From Streptomyces acidiscabies (GTDB lineage Bacteria > Actinomycetota > Actinomycetes > Streptomycetales > Streptomycetaceae): a DNA stretch of 64,000 bases. The notes under the pieces were generated by a model, which was given only the letters and a program-made list of their open reading frames with translations, was not told the origin of the DNA and searched no databases. Positions 7,752 through 17,043 of the stretch are shown here, one piece after another. Made by a program: the position numbers and the translations under genes. Positions within the stretch are counted from its first letter, which is position 1, and every line of letters begins with the position of its first letter. The stretch is from assembly GCF_020010905.1 (NCBI RefSeq), contig NZ_JAGJBY010000002.1:372001-436000 (forward strand). The letters are read 5' to 3'.

Positions 7752-10700
7752 TTGCGACGCAGATCGCTCACGTCTGCCATCACATCCATCGCCGCTCTGG
7801 CCGTCCTGTGCGGCCTCGCCGTCCCGCCGAGTCAAGCGGCCGAGCAGCGCGTCACCGGCGCGGGTGACTCGTACGACGGGTTCGACAGCAAGGCCGCGGA
7901 GCAGGTGCGCGCGGACCAGTGCGTGGCCGTCGACGCTCTGCGCAAGGGGGGAGCGAATCTTTTCGCGCTCGCGCAGGGCGCTCTGACGTTGCCGGACGAT
8001 CAGCTGCATCAGAAGCTCGACCGGGATCTCTTCGACACGAGTACTCCGCTGCATCAGGCGTACAACGCGGACGCCGCGAGCAGCGACCAGTGGGGGAAGA
8101 AGGCCCAGGACCAGGAACTCGCCTGGAACGGCGCGGTCTCCTCGCTGAGTTTCTACTCGCAGCGGGACGGCGCTTGGGGGATCTTCGAGCGGACCGGCCT
8201 CGTACCGTGGCTGTGGCAGTCGTACTCGAAGTCCATCGACCTGTTCTCGCCCTTCTACGAGCCGTCCCCCACCGCCGACAGGGCGACGAAGACGGCCGCG
8301 CTCGCGGTCGGCGACCCGCAGTACACCTCCGCCGGCACGCCCGCCGAGCGCGAGGCGTGGAAGCTGTGGCAGAAGAACTCCGGGGAGATCAAGCCCAACG
8401 TCCTGTTCGTGCCGAGGGTGTTCGCGGACGACGCGCGGATCTTCCTGTCGGCGGGCGGCTTCCCGCGTACCGGTACGACCCCGGACACCCCGGAGTTCCG
8501 TATCGCCGTCGAGGACCTCAAGTCCCGTTTCGCGTCGTGCAGTTGGCACGCGCCCATCGACCCGAACCGGGTCCTCGGCAAGGAGGTCGCGCAGGCGTCC
8601 GCCGAGTGGCAGCGGGAGATCGCCGCGCAGGCCGCGCCGCGTCAGCAGATCCTCGCCGCCTCCGCGACCGCCACGAAGGCGTTGCAGGAAGGCACGTACA
8701 CGCTGGGGCAGTTGGTCGGGCAGTCGTGGCTCGCCGACTACGCGACCCGCTGGCAGGACTACTGGTCCGCCGGGGGCGTGGGGTGGATCGGCGACAGCGC
8801 CGTGACGGTCGAGGTGCCCGGCGCGAAGGGCAACTGCCTCGACGTCGCGGGCAGCGGCAAGACCGACGGCACCCCCGTACAGATCTATACGTGCAACGGC
8901 AGCGCGGCTCAGCAGTGGACGCTCGAAGGCGGCGGGGGAGACCTGCATCTGCGCAGCGTCGTCTCGCAGCGGTGCCTGGACATCGGCACGAACGGTACGA
9001 AGATCCAGATCACCGAGTGCTACAAGACCAACGGGCAGTCCTGGCAAGGCAATCCGCGCGCCGCTGCGCCGCTGAAGAGCGCGACCACGGGCAAGTGCCT
9101 GGACCTGGCGAACTTCACGAAGGGCACGGACGCGCGGCTGGCGGACTGCAAGACCCCCGTCCCGGCCGCCCAGAACTTCCTCATCAAGCCGTCCGGCCAC
9201 CAGGGTTCGGGCTCCCCGCTGTACCCGAAGAAGGCGGAGTTCGACAAGGCGAAGAAGGTCGTCGCCGATGCGCAGGCGACGGCGAAGAAGCAACTCCCTC
9301 TCCTGAAGGCGCAGTTGGACGGCGCGCGCAAGGCGGCCACTGCGTCGGACACGGCCCTTCAGACCGCGTACGGCATCGCTGACGCCGCCGGTGCGCCGCG
9401 CGGCCGTGGGCTGCTCGTCGGGATGCAGAAGGCGCAGGTCACCAAGGGGGCGGTGGCCGCGCTGACGGCGTTGGTCAAGGCGGGGGAGACCGCCGAGGCC
9501 GCGACCCGCGCAGCCGCCGCCGACAGCGAGACCGTCGCGCAGCGGGCGTTGGCGCAGGCCGCGCAGTCCAAGGCGGAGTTCCGGCGAGAAGCCGCGCGTA
9601 CCGCCGAGTTGCAGGCGAAGGCCGCCTCCGACGCGGCCCTCATGCACCGGGACAACGCGAAGAAGGACAAGGAGACCGCCGAGGCGAAGCTCTCGGTCGC
9701 CCTGAAGGCCGAGGGGGACGCCAAGGCCGCCGCTGCCGATGCGCGGGCCAAGCGGCTCGGCGCCGAGGCGGAGGAGAAGACGGCGCTCGCGGAGCAGAAG
9801 AACGCCGCCGCTAAGCAGGCCGAGGCGAGCCGGCTCAAGGAGACGGCTCAAGGCGAGGCGGCTGCCGCGCAGTCCTCGCGGGAGCGGGCCTCCGCCGCCG
9901 AGGCGACGGCTTCCGCCCGTCGGGACGATGCGGTCAAGGCGCGGGACAAGGCGCGGGATGCGCGGGACGACGCGTGGGGGGCGGAGCAGAAGGCCGACGC
10001 TCTGCGGGCCAAGGCGGATGCGAAGGAGGCGTACGCGCAGTCGCTGGACGCCGGGGACGCTGCTGACGCGGCTCGTGCTGCCGCCGATGCGGCCGACCGG
10101 CACGCCGGGGACGCGGAAGCGGCGGCGGGCCGGGCTCGTACGGCCGCTGATGCGGCTGGGCGTGCCGCTGCTGACGCCGATGCCGCCGCGACCCGTGCCG
10201 AGGCTGCGGCCGGGCGGGCGCGTGCGGATGCGGACGGGGCTCAGGCGGCTCGGCTGCGGGCCGATGCCGCGGTGAAGACGGCGACCTCCGCGGTCGCGGA
10301 CGCCATCGAGGCTGCTGGGCATGCGGCTGGGGAGGCCGATGCGGCTGTTGCTCAGGCCGCTGCGGCGGAGAGGCTGGCTCGTACGGCTCGGGAAGAGGCG
10401 AACGGGGCGCGCGAGGAGGCCGCCAAGGCGGTCGCCGCCTCTGCGAAGGCTGCCGGGTTCGCGTACGTCACGGCTCAGGCCGCTGCTGATGCCGGCGCGG
10501 CTGCATCTGCCGTCGCCGATCCCGCCAACGACGCGATCCAGATCGGGTCCGTGTACGCCGAGAACGATTCGGCGGCCTCGCTGGTGGTGCTGACCGGGCA
10601 GGCGTCCAAGACGATCGCCGAGCAGCAGCGGGCTGTTGCGGAGGCGCATGCGCGGAACGCTGCCGCTGAGGCTTCGGCCGCGAAGAATCTGGCTGAGCAG

Positions 10701-12626
10701 GCCAAGGGGGATGCGAAACAGGCGTACGTCCATGCTGCTGGCGCCGCTGGGTATGCCTCGACGGCTCGGGGCTACGCGAAGGAGGCGCTCGGGTACTCGG
10801 CGGATGCGGCCAAAGCGGCTGCTGCGGCGTCCGCTTCGCTGACTCGGACGGTGCAGTACGAGCGGCAGGCTGCGGTGGATGCGTCTGCGGCCGATGCTGC
10901 TGCTGGGCGGGCTGAGGGGTATGCCGTCTCGGCTCGGGCTGCTGCTGATCGGGCTGCGTTGGATGCTTCGGCTGCGCGTGCCGCTGCGGCTGAGGCGGAG
11001 CGGGCGGCTGCGGAGGCTCGGGCTGCTGCTGAGCGGGCGGATGTGGCTGCTGCCGAGGCCGAGCGGGCTGCGAAGGATGCGGACAAGTACGCGGAGGAGG
11101 CGCAGGAAGCGGCGGAGTCCGCTGAGCGCAAGGGGGCCAACGAGCAGGTCAAGAACGGTGCCGGGACCGGGGTCGGCGGCACGTTCTACGTCGTCGACGA
11201 AGACAGCGTCGAGATCACCAACACCCGGCAGAAGAACGACTGCGTCATCGACATCGGCTTCGGTGGCTGCACCGTCACCTTCGAGGTCACCTTCAGCGCC
11301 ACGGTCGACTTCTTCTTCTGCGCCGACCCTGCCGTACCCGCCACTGCTTCGGGTTGTCCGTCCGAAGACACGATCCTGGTCAAGACCGAACGCTTCACCG
11401 GCATGAAGAAGGACGTCACCGAGTACTTCAGCAAGCTCGACATCCTTCAGCAGACGGTCGTCTACCAGATCCTCAAGGCCGTCCTCGTCCAGGACTTCCT
11501 CGACTGCTGGCACGGCAGCGCGAGCGGCTGCGCCTGGGCCGCGAGCAACTTCATTCCGGGGAAGGCATTCGCGAAGATCGCCGAGGCGCTCAACGCGCTG
11601 GACGCCGCGCTCAAGACCGGCATCGGTGTCGCCGACGCGTTTAAGGCGCTGAAGAAACTGGACGTCGATCCAGCGACACTGGCCAAGATCGAGAACACCG
11701 TCAACCTCTTCGAGGACCTGGCGACGTCCTGCAAGGTCAACAGCTTTCCAGGGCACACCTTGGTGCTGATGGCGGACGGCAGCCGCATGGCGATCAGTGA
11801 AGTACGCACAGGCGACCGGGTCTTGGCCGAGGATCCCAAGACCGGCGAACAGCGGCCGCAGACGGTCAGCGCCACCTTCGCGCACGACACGGACCGGCTG
11901 ATCGACATCACCTTCGCCGACGGAAGCACGTTGTCCAGTACAGCGGGGCATCGGGTCTTCGTCGTCGACCGAGGCTGGGTGCGGGTGGCGGAGCTGCACA
12001 GGAATGACCAACTACGGTCAGCTGACGGAGCGGTCCACTCCGTCAGCGAACTGCGAGATCTGGCGAACCTGGAACCCCGCGAGGTCTATGACCTCACCGT
12101 TGACGGTCTGCACACCTTCTACGTGCGCACCGATGGCCCTCACGCGGATGACCTGCTGGTTCACAACTGTGCGAACCTTGCCGACGAACTGGAATTCCCG
12201 AAGAGCGGGGCCCATACGCTGAGCCGGCATGTGAATGTGACTCCGGAGGAAGCCAAGGCTTTCGCTCTTGAGAACAAGCGAAGGGGACTGGAGCCCATCA
12301 GTGCGGTGTGGACCGACGGGGATATTGCTCAGCAGGCGGTCGACCGGGTTCTCTCCCATTACTTCTTCCCCAACGGTAAGCGCAGGGGAGCCAGCTTTGA
12401 TGCGCTGGATAATTTTCTCAGCCAGCGCGGACAGTGGAGAGGGAAGACCGAGTTCCCCATAACGGGGAAGTGGGACGAGTATGACTCTCTGGGTAGGGTG
12501 TACGACGCCGATGGCAACTGGGAGGCCGCTGGCAACGGGGTTCGCGTGATACTCAAGAGGCTACCGGGTGAGCGCGGGCACAGCGGATTCATCGTCTACA
12601 CGGCGTACCCGCTCAAAAAGCCCTAG
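7752..12626 (+). CDS. Secreted polymorphic toxin: ricin lectin, Ala-rich coiled coil, HINT, RNase A-like C-terminus
   Basis: The protein has 1,624 residues. A TTG at 7752 follows GGGGGGA by 6 nt and opens directly on a signal peptide (MRRRSLTSAITSIAAL... ending PPSQAA); a GTG at 7719 or ATG at 7737 would only extend it. Order of regions: secretion signal; a unique N-terminal region; ricin B-type lectin (about 350-487; repeated CLDVAG/CLDIG/CLDLAN plus QQW/QSW/QNF); a very long Ala-rich coiled coil (about 490-1130); a linker; a pretoxin HINT domain from C1327 (CKVNSFPGHTLVLMADG) to HNC (1471-1473); and a 151-residue C-terminus. That tail (AHTLSRHV near the start, VRVILKRLPG and VYTAYPL near the end) fits the bacterial CdiA-CT RNase A-like family, so it probably cleaves RNA in competitors. 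HINT would release the tail. The tail and the next gene are less GC-rich than the rest, suggesting exchange of toxin-immunity cassettes. Confidence 0.85.
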   Translation: MRRRSLTSAITSIAALAVLCGLAVPPSQAAEQRVTGAGDSYDGFDSKAAEQVRADQCVAVDALRKGGANLFALAQGALTLPDDQLHQKLDRDLFDTSTPLHQAYNADAASSDQWGKKAQDQELAWNGAVSSLSFYSQRDGAWGIFERTGLVPWLWQSYSKSIDLFSPFYEPSPTADRATKTAALAVGDPQYTSAGTPAEREAWKLWQKNSGEIKPNVLFVPRVFADDARIFLSAGGFPRTGTTPDTPEFRIAVEDLKSRFASCSWHAPIDPNRVLGKEVAQASAEWQREIAAQAAPRQQILAASATATKALQEGTYTLGQLVGQSWLADYATRWQDYWSAGGVGWIGDSAVTVEVPGAKGNCLDVAGSGKTDGTPVQIYTCNGSAAQQWTLEGGGGDLHLRSVVSQRCLDIGTNGTKIQITECYKTNGQSWQGNPRAAAPLKSATTGKCLDLANFTKGTDARLADCKTPVPAAQNFLIKPSGHQGSGSPLYPKKAEFDKAKKVVADAQATAKKQLPLLKAQLDGARKAATASDTALQTAYGIADAAGAPRGRGLLVGMQKAQVTKGAVAALTALVKAGETAEAATRAAAADSETVAQRALAQAAQSKAEFRREAARTAELQAKAASDAALMHRDNAKKDKETAEAKLSVALKAEGDAKAAAADARAKRLGAEAEEKTALAEQKNAAAKQAEASRLKETAQGEAAAAQSSRERASAAEATASARRDDAVKARDKARDARDDAWGAEQKADALRAKADAKEAYAQSLDAGDAADAARAAADAADRHAGDAEAAAGRARTAADAAGRAAADADAAATRAEAAAGRARADADGAQAARLRADAAVKTATSAVADAIEAAGHAAGEADAAVAQAAAAERLARTAREEANGAREEAAKAVAASAKAAGFAYVTAQAAADAGAAASAVADPANDAIQIGSVYAENDSAASLVVLTGQASKTIAEQQRAVAEAHARNAAAEASAAKNLAEQAKGDAKQAYVHAAGAAGYASTARGYAKEALGYSADAAKAAAAASASLTRTVQYERQAAVDASAADAAAGRAEGYAVSARAAADRAALDASAARAAAAEAERAAAEARAAAERADVAAAEAERAAKDADKYAEEAQEAAESAERKGANEQVKNGAGTGVGGTFYVVDEDSVEITNTRQKNDCVIDIGFGGCTVTFEVTFSATVDFFFCADPAVPATASGCPSEDTILVKTERFTGMKKDVTEYFSKLDILQQTVVYQILKAVLVQDFLDCWHGSASGCAWAASNFIPGKAFAKIAEALNALDAALKTGIGVADAFKALKKLDVDPATLAKIENTVNLFEDLATSCKVNSFPGHTLVLMADGSRMAISEVRTGDRVLAEDPKTGEQRPQTVSATFAHDTDRLIDITFADGSTLSSTAGHRVFVVDRGWVRVAELHRNDQLRSADGAVHSVSELRDLANLEPREVYDLTVDGLHTFYVRTDGPHADDLLVHNCANLADELEFPKSGAHTLSRHVNVTPEEAKAFALENKRRGLEPISAVWTDGDIAQQAVDRVLSHYFFPNGKRRGASFDALDNFLSQRGQWRGKTEFPITGKWDEYDSLGRVYDADGNWEAAGNGVRVILKRLPGERGHSGFIVYTAYPLKKP

Positions 12627-12658
12627 ATTTTCTTTTGCGTTGACAATGTGAGGAATTA

Positions 12659-13984
12659 ATGGCACGGAGACGTGAGCGCCTTGGTGAAATCTACGAAAGG
12701 GACTTTGGTCTCACCGCGCTCGCGGAGAGAGTCTATGACTCGGTCGCGAGGGTTGATGAGGCGCAAGTGCTGGAACTCGCCGCAGAGGTGGCCGATGACT
12801 GTGATGGTGAAGGTGCCATCGAGCTCGGTGCGGATCTGCACTGCCTGCTGGAATCCGATCTTCCTGAAAGCGTGATGCGCGCAGCATGGGTCGCGGCCAC
12901 ACGTCAACGTTTCGATCCCGCGTATTTCGGAGTGAATATGCGTGACTGGATCGGTCGACTCTCAAGCCTGTACCCATTCAAGCTTCGCCGGGTCCGGTCG
13001 GAGTCTGCGGCACCACAAATAGGTGAGCTGGAGCTATGTGAAGCCGTGGTGCTGGAAATTCGCCACTCCGCACCCGAGTTGGCTCGGGCGCTGACAGGGG
13101 ACGGTCTCTCGGCCTCGTCTCTCGAATCGGTTCCCGAGGCTCTGGAAAAGGTTGTCGGGGAATGTGACGGGGAGCTCGGTTTCCGCCTGTTCTTGAGGGT
13201 CTTGAAAGTGTATGGCGTGTCGGTTTCAAAAGATCAATATGGCCGTCTGATGGAACTCGACACCAGGCTTCGGTATCCAGGTCCATTGGTGTATGAGGGT
13301 TTGAACGTGAAATGGCCTCCCATCGACACGAAGAGGAGAGAAGGAGTCGGCGACTTCGGATTTTCGGAACTTGCGTCATGGTTCTCAGGGGAGTGGTGCG
13401 ACCGAACAATGGAGGAAACCGTCCAGCGAGCTGCGGCCAATGATGATACCGCCGATCCCCCCGGCTCGGCTGCGGCCTTTCTGCTCCAAGATGCTCTCCG
13501 CTTTCTGGATTCTTCGCTGCCCTCCAGCGTGATCACCGTCCTGTGGCTGGCCGCATCGGACCGAGGTTTTAACCTGGACCGAATGGATTTGGATGCGCGA
13601 GACTGGCTCGAAACGATCGTGGAGGCGTGTCGCGAACGCCTACGAGAGGCCGCTCCGTCGTACACACTCGTCATGCAGCCTGTTCAGGAACAACTGGTCG
13701 GCCCTGTGCTCCGAGAAATCCGTGACGTGACTCCGCTGCTGGCGAACCGGGTAGTGAGTCCTGGCTGGCATGAGGTTCCGGGCGAGGCCGTCGTGGAAGC
13801 GTTGGAGCAGGTCGCCACCCAAGTAGATCCTGATCTCGGATACAGACTGCTGATCAGAATCCTTCAGGTGTTGGCTGTGCCGTTGAGAGCGGAGCAGTAC
13901 GTCCGCTATCAGGTACTTGGAAGGCAATTCGGCTACGGAGAGTTTCACATCGGCGAGTTGGAACTTCTGGTGCATCACGGATGA
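12659..13984 (+). CDS. Probable immunity protein, two tandem copies of one domain
   Basis: The protein has 441 residues; the ATG at 12659 follows GAGGA by 4 nt and lies 32 bp after the toxin stop. The two halves align by eye. LPESVMRAAWVAATRQRFDP / LPSSVITVLWLAASDRGFNL is followed in each by (R)DW(I/L), then VVLEIRHSAPELARAL / PVLREIRDVTPLLANRV, then EALEKVVGECDGELGFRLFL / EALEQVATQVDPDLGYRLLI, then VYGVSVSKDQYGRL / VLAVPLRAEQYVRY. The protein is acidic, has no signal peptide or membrane segment, and is placed where immunity genes of polymorphic toxins sit. No named immunity family was recognised. Base composition is clearly lower in GC than the flanks (35 of the first 60 bases after the start). 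Confidence 0.65.
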   Translation: MARRRERLGEIYERDFGLTALAERVYDSVARVDEAQVLELAAEVADDCDGEGAIELGADLHCLLESDLPESVMRAAWVAATRQRFDPAYFGVNMRDWIGRLSSLYPFKLRRVRSESAAPQIGELELCEAVVLEIRHSAPELARALTGDGLSASSLESVPEALEKVVGECDGELGFRLFLRVLKVYGVSVSKDQYGRLMELDTRLRYPGPLVYEGLNVKWPPIDTKRREGVGDFGFSELASWFSGEWCDRTMEETVQRAAANDDTADPPGSAAAFLLQDALRFLDSSLPSSVITVLWLAASDRGFNLDRMDLDARDWLETIVEACRERLREAAPSYTLVMQPVQEQLVGPVLREIRDVTPLLANRVVSPGWHEVPGEAVVEALEQVATQVDPDLGYRLLIRILQVLAVPLRAEQYVRYQVLGRQFGYGEFHIGELELLVHHG

Positions 13985-14138
13985 GCAGCGGTGAGTGTGG
14001 GAAGTGAGGCCTTCCGTCCCGGCGCTCACCAGTTCTTCCGGCTTACTCCCGGTCGGTGGCTGTTCGCTGTGTGGGTGCGCACACCCGACGGTTTCGGGGG
14101 TTGTGTCCAAGGGGTCCCCCGGTGGTGGGAGCGGTGCC

Positions 14139-14486
14139 ATGATGAGGGGTATGGCTGAGGGGGAAGCGGTACCTGTATCGGGCTGGCGGGTTCGGTACGA
14201 CGGGAGTCGGGGCGATGTCGACGCGCTGAAGGCGTGGCTGGAGCGGGAAGAGGCGCTCAGCGGGCTGGTGCGTATCGAGGAGCGGTCCCGGTCCGGTGCG
14301 GGGCCCGAACACATGGGGTCCCAGACGGAGTTGGTGCTGCTGGTGATCGGCACCGTCGCCAATCTGACGACCATCGGCGCCTCCGCCAGCGCCTCGGTGC
14401 GTGCCTGGAGGGCCAACCGTGAGCGCGTGACCGGGGATACGACTCCCGAAGCGACGGTGGAACCGCTGGATCCCGACCAGGAGTAA
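14139..14486 (+). CDS. EACC1-like small protein (effector-associated constant component)
   Basis: The protein has 115 residues starting at ATG 14139 (MMRGMAEGE; GGGAG 7 nt upstream; ATGs at 14142 and 14151 are alternatives). It shows the pattern described for effector-associated constant component 1: a short basic beta-region (WRVRYDGSRGDVDALKAWL), a MGSQTELVLLVIGTVANL hydrophobic helix and a short polar tail. EACC1 proteins accompany caspase- or trypsin-like effectors in actinobacterial conflict systems. Here the next gene is exactly such a caspase, 4 bp downstream. The biochemical role is unknown. Confidence 0.72.
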   Translation: MMRGMAEGEAVPVSGWRVRYDGSRGDVDALKAWLEREEALSGLVRIEERSRSGAGPEHMGSQTELVLLVIGTVANLTTIGASASASVRAWRANRERVTGDTTPEATVEPLDPDQE

Positions 14487-14490
14487 TCCG

Positions 14491-17043
14491 GTGAGCGGCT
14501 TCGACCCTCGGGGGAAGGTCAACCGGGCACTGCTGGTCGGCGTCTCCGAGTACGACCACACCCAACCCGATGAACCGGGCGGCGTACCCGGACAGTTGGG
14601 CGCCGTCCTGCACAACTGCAAGGGACTGCGCGACGTCCTGGAGCGCGGCGGAGTGTTCGGCCGGCGTGAAGTGGTCGTGCAGCATTCCCCGTACCAGGAC
14701 CACTTCGCGGAGACGCTGCACCAGGTCGCGCAGGAGACCGAAGGGCTGCTGCTGTTCTACTTCGCCGGGCACGGCATCGTGAACACGAAAGGCGACGAGC
14801 TGTACCTCCAGATGCGCAACGCGCGCATCGTGCACGGCGCCGAGCGGGCGTTCTCGGGCGCCGTCCACTTCGGACTCGTCCTCGCCGAACTGGCCGCGAG
14901 CCGGGCCGAGCGGGTCGTGGTGATCCTCGACTGCTGCTACTCGGGGAACGCGGCCCACATGCCGAGCAGCAGCCTCGGCGACGACCGGCGCCGCCGTCAG
15001 ATCCTGCTGCTGATGAGCGCGCAACCCAACCAGCTCACCGACCCCGGTGACCACCGCAGAGCGACCCCCTTCACCCGCGAGCTGGTCCAAGTCCTCGGCG
15101 GACAGGGTGAGTTGTGGCTCTCCACGGTGTACGAGGGGCTGAAGGAGCGGATGCGTGCGGCAGGCGTCCGTACCGTCCACCACGACGAGGTGCAGATGCC
15201 GCAGGGGGTGTGGGAGCCCGGGGAGGACGTGTTGCTGGCGGGTGCCGAAGGCCCATCCGCACCCGCACTCGCACCCGCTTCCGCGACACCTCCCGCCTCC
15301 GTCCTGTTCCTGCCTCCGACGACGACCTCGGAGCTTCCTCGGCCGAGGCGCGCCAACCCCCTCCGCACCCTCTTCCACCACGGCAGCCGCTTCGTCCTCA
15401 CCCTGGCGCTCACCGCCCTCGCGACCGTTGGCGGCGTCGCCGGGATCGTCGCACTCGTCGGGGACGAGGACACCGGGTGCGCGCCGCCGCTCCAGCTGCG
15501 GGTGCTGACCGACCCCGACCTGGAACCGGTGCTGACCGCCGCCGCGAACACCTACACCGAGTCGCCGGAGAACACCCGGGACGGGTGCAGGAGGAGTGGG
15601 ATCGGGGTGTACAGCGCGCGGGTCACCGATGCGGTGGCGGGGTTACGGGAGCGTACGAATTATTGGTGGCGGCCGTCCGGCAGGGAGGGCGACCCGCAGC
15701 CGCAGCGGGACATCGGTCCCCAGCCCGACGTGTGGATCCCGGCGACCCGCGCGGACCTCGAACGCGCCGCACAGGACCCGTACGACCAGAACTCCGCCGA
15801 ACTCCACGCGGAGGACGGCCCGTTCGCGTACTCCCCCGTCGTCCTCGCCGCCGCCGGCACCGTCCCCGGACAGCGCACCGGCCGGTCCCTCGCCGCGATG
15901 GCCGTGGACCTGGAGACCGGCGGGAGCGACGTCCGCCGCCCCGACCCGGAGTCCACGGACGCGGCGCTGTTCGCGACGATGGGCCTGTACGGGGAGCCGC
16001 CCGACGCCCGCGCCGGTGAGCACCGCGTCGCGTACGCCGGACCCCCCGCCCGCTCCGCCGCCGACCTGCTGTGCGCCGCCTCCCCGGACCGGCGAAGCGC
16101 GCTCCTCGTACCGGAGTTCACGCTGCGCAACGAAGCCGACTGCCCCTGGGGCGGGCTGCAACCGCGTACCGCGCTGTACCCGGACGACGTACCGGGCCTG
16201 ACCCCCACGTTCGTCCGCGTGACCTGGACCCCCGCCCACCGGGACACCGAGGCGCGCGACGAGGCGGTGCGCAGGTTCAGGGACTGGCTGACCGGCGACA
16301 AGGGGAAGGCGGAACTCGGCAGGCACGGCCTGCGCTCGGCCGACCCCGGCCACGCGCTGCTCGGCACGGCGCCCCGGGGATCCCAGACCGACCTCGTCGA
16401 CCAGAAGTCCGCCGAGGCGACCGCCATGAACGCGACGCTGGAGCGGTACCGCAACGCCGGCGGATCCGGCCAGGTGCTGTTCCTGCTGGACAGCTCCGGA
16501 TCCATGGCCAACCTGTGGCAGGGGCTGAGCAACGGACCCGGACTGATCCAGCAGTCGCTGGGCGGGCTCGGCGCGAAGGACCAGTACGGGGTGTGGGCGG
16601 TGGCCGGGAGGACCGGCCGTACCCACACCGACCTGCTGCGCTTCGGATCGCACGCGCGCGCCGCCGCCGTACACGCCCTGGAGGCCGCGCGCGAGGCGGG
16701 AGCGCGGGGGGACCAGGCGGACCCGTACCGGGCGCTGCGCGACGCGCTGGAGTTCATGAAGCGGCAGGGCGTGGACAGCGAGCGGCCCCGGCAGATCGTG
16801 TACGTCACCGACGACGAGGACAACGACCGGCTGACCGGGCAGAACCTGGAGGATCTGCGGGAGCTGGCCCGCACCGCGGGGACACCGGTGACCATGGTGT
16901 CGCTGGCGACCGGCGGCTGCGAGGAGGGCCGGGCCGATGCGGTCGTCGCCGCCGCCTCCGAAGGCCGCTGCCTGGACCCCGGCGACGATCCGGCGGCCTC
17001 CCTGCGGGACGAGGTCGCGCGCACGGGAACGGGGGAGGGATGA
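14491..17043 (+). CDS. Membrane-tethered caspase with extracytoplasmic binding-protein-like and vWA regions
   Basis: The protein has 850 residues from a GTG with AGGAG 7 nt upstream. Residues 1-240 are a caspase-like (C14) peptidase with the catalytic dyad visible: H94 in YFAGHG and C149 in DCCYSG. A Pro/Ala-rich linker and a single membrane segment (about 301-323, FVLTLALTALATVGGVAGIV) follow. The C-terminal 520 residues should lie outside the cell: a type-2 periplasmic-binding-like region (about 333-640; QLRVLTDPDLEPVL, PDVWIPATRADLE) and a von Willebrand A domain with MIDAS motif DSSGS (667-671). The architecture suggests an outside sensor coupled to an inside protease. The stop overlaps the lipoprotein gene (ATGA). 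Confidence 0.85.
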   Translation: MSGFDPRGKVNRALLVGVSEYDHTQPDEPGGVPGQLGAVLHNCKGLRDVLERGGVFGRREVVVQHSPYQDHFAETLHQVAQETEGLLLFYFAGHGIVNTKGDELYLQMRNARIVHGAERAFSGAVHFGLVLAELAASRAERVVVILDCCYSGNAAHMPSSSLGDDRRRRQILLLMSAQPNQLTDPGDHRRATPFTRELVQVLGGQGELWLSTVYEGLKERMRAAGVRTVHHDEVQMPQGVWEPGEDVLLAGAEGPSAPALAPASATPPASVLFLPPTTTSELPRPRRANPLRTLFHHGSRFVLTLALTALATVGGVAGIVALVGDEDTGCAPPLQLRVLTDPDLEPVLTAAANTYTESPENTRDGCRRSGIGVYSARVTDAVAGLRERTNYWWRPSGREGDPQPQRDIGPQPDVWIPATRADLERAAQDPYDQNSAELHAEDGPFAYSPVVLAAAGTVPGQRTGRSLAAMAVDLETGGSDVRRPDPESTDAALFATMGLYGEPPDARAGEHRVAYAGPPARSAADLLCAASPDRRSALLVPEFTLRNEADCPWGGLQPRTALYPDDVPGLTPTFVRVTWTPAHRDTEARDEAVRRFRDWLTGDKGKAELGRHGLRSADPGHALLGTAPRGSQTDLVDQKSAEATAMNATLERYRNAGGSGQVLFLLDSSGSMANLWQGLSNGPGLIQQSLGGLGAKDQYGVWAVAGRTGRTHTDLLRFGSHARAAAVHALEAAREAGARGDQADPYRALRDALEFMKRQGVDSERPRQIVYVTDDEDNDRLTGQNLEDLRELARTAGTPVTMVSLATGGCEEGRADAVVAAASEGRCLDPGDDPAASLRDEVARTGTGEG

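Noticed and set aside
7449-12011. 1,520-codon open frame antisense to the toxin
   Set aside because: Mirror of the Ala-rich coiled coil; Leu/Arg/Gly-rich low-complexity product with no domain, and the plus-strand frame has signal peptide and recognised domains.
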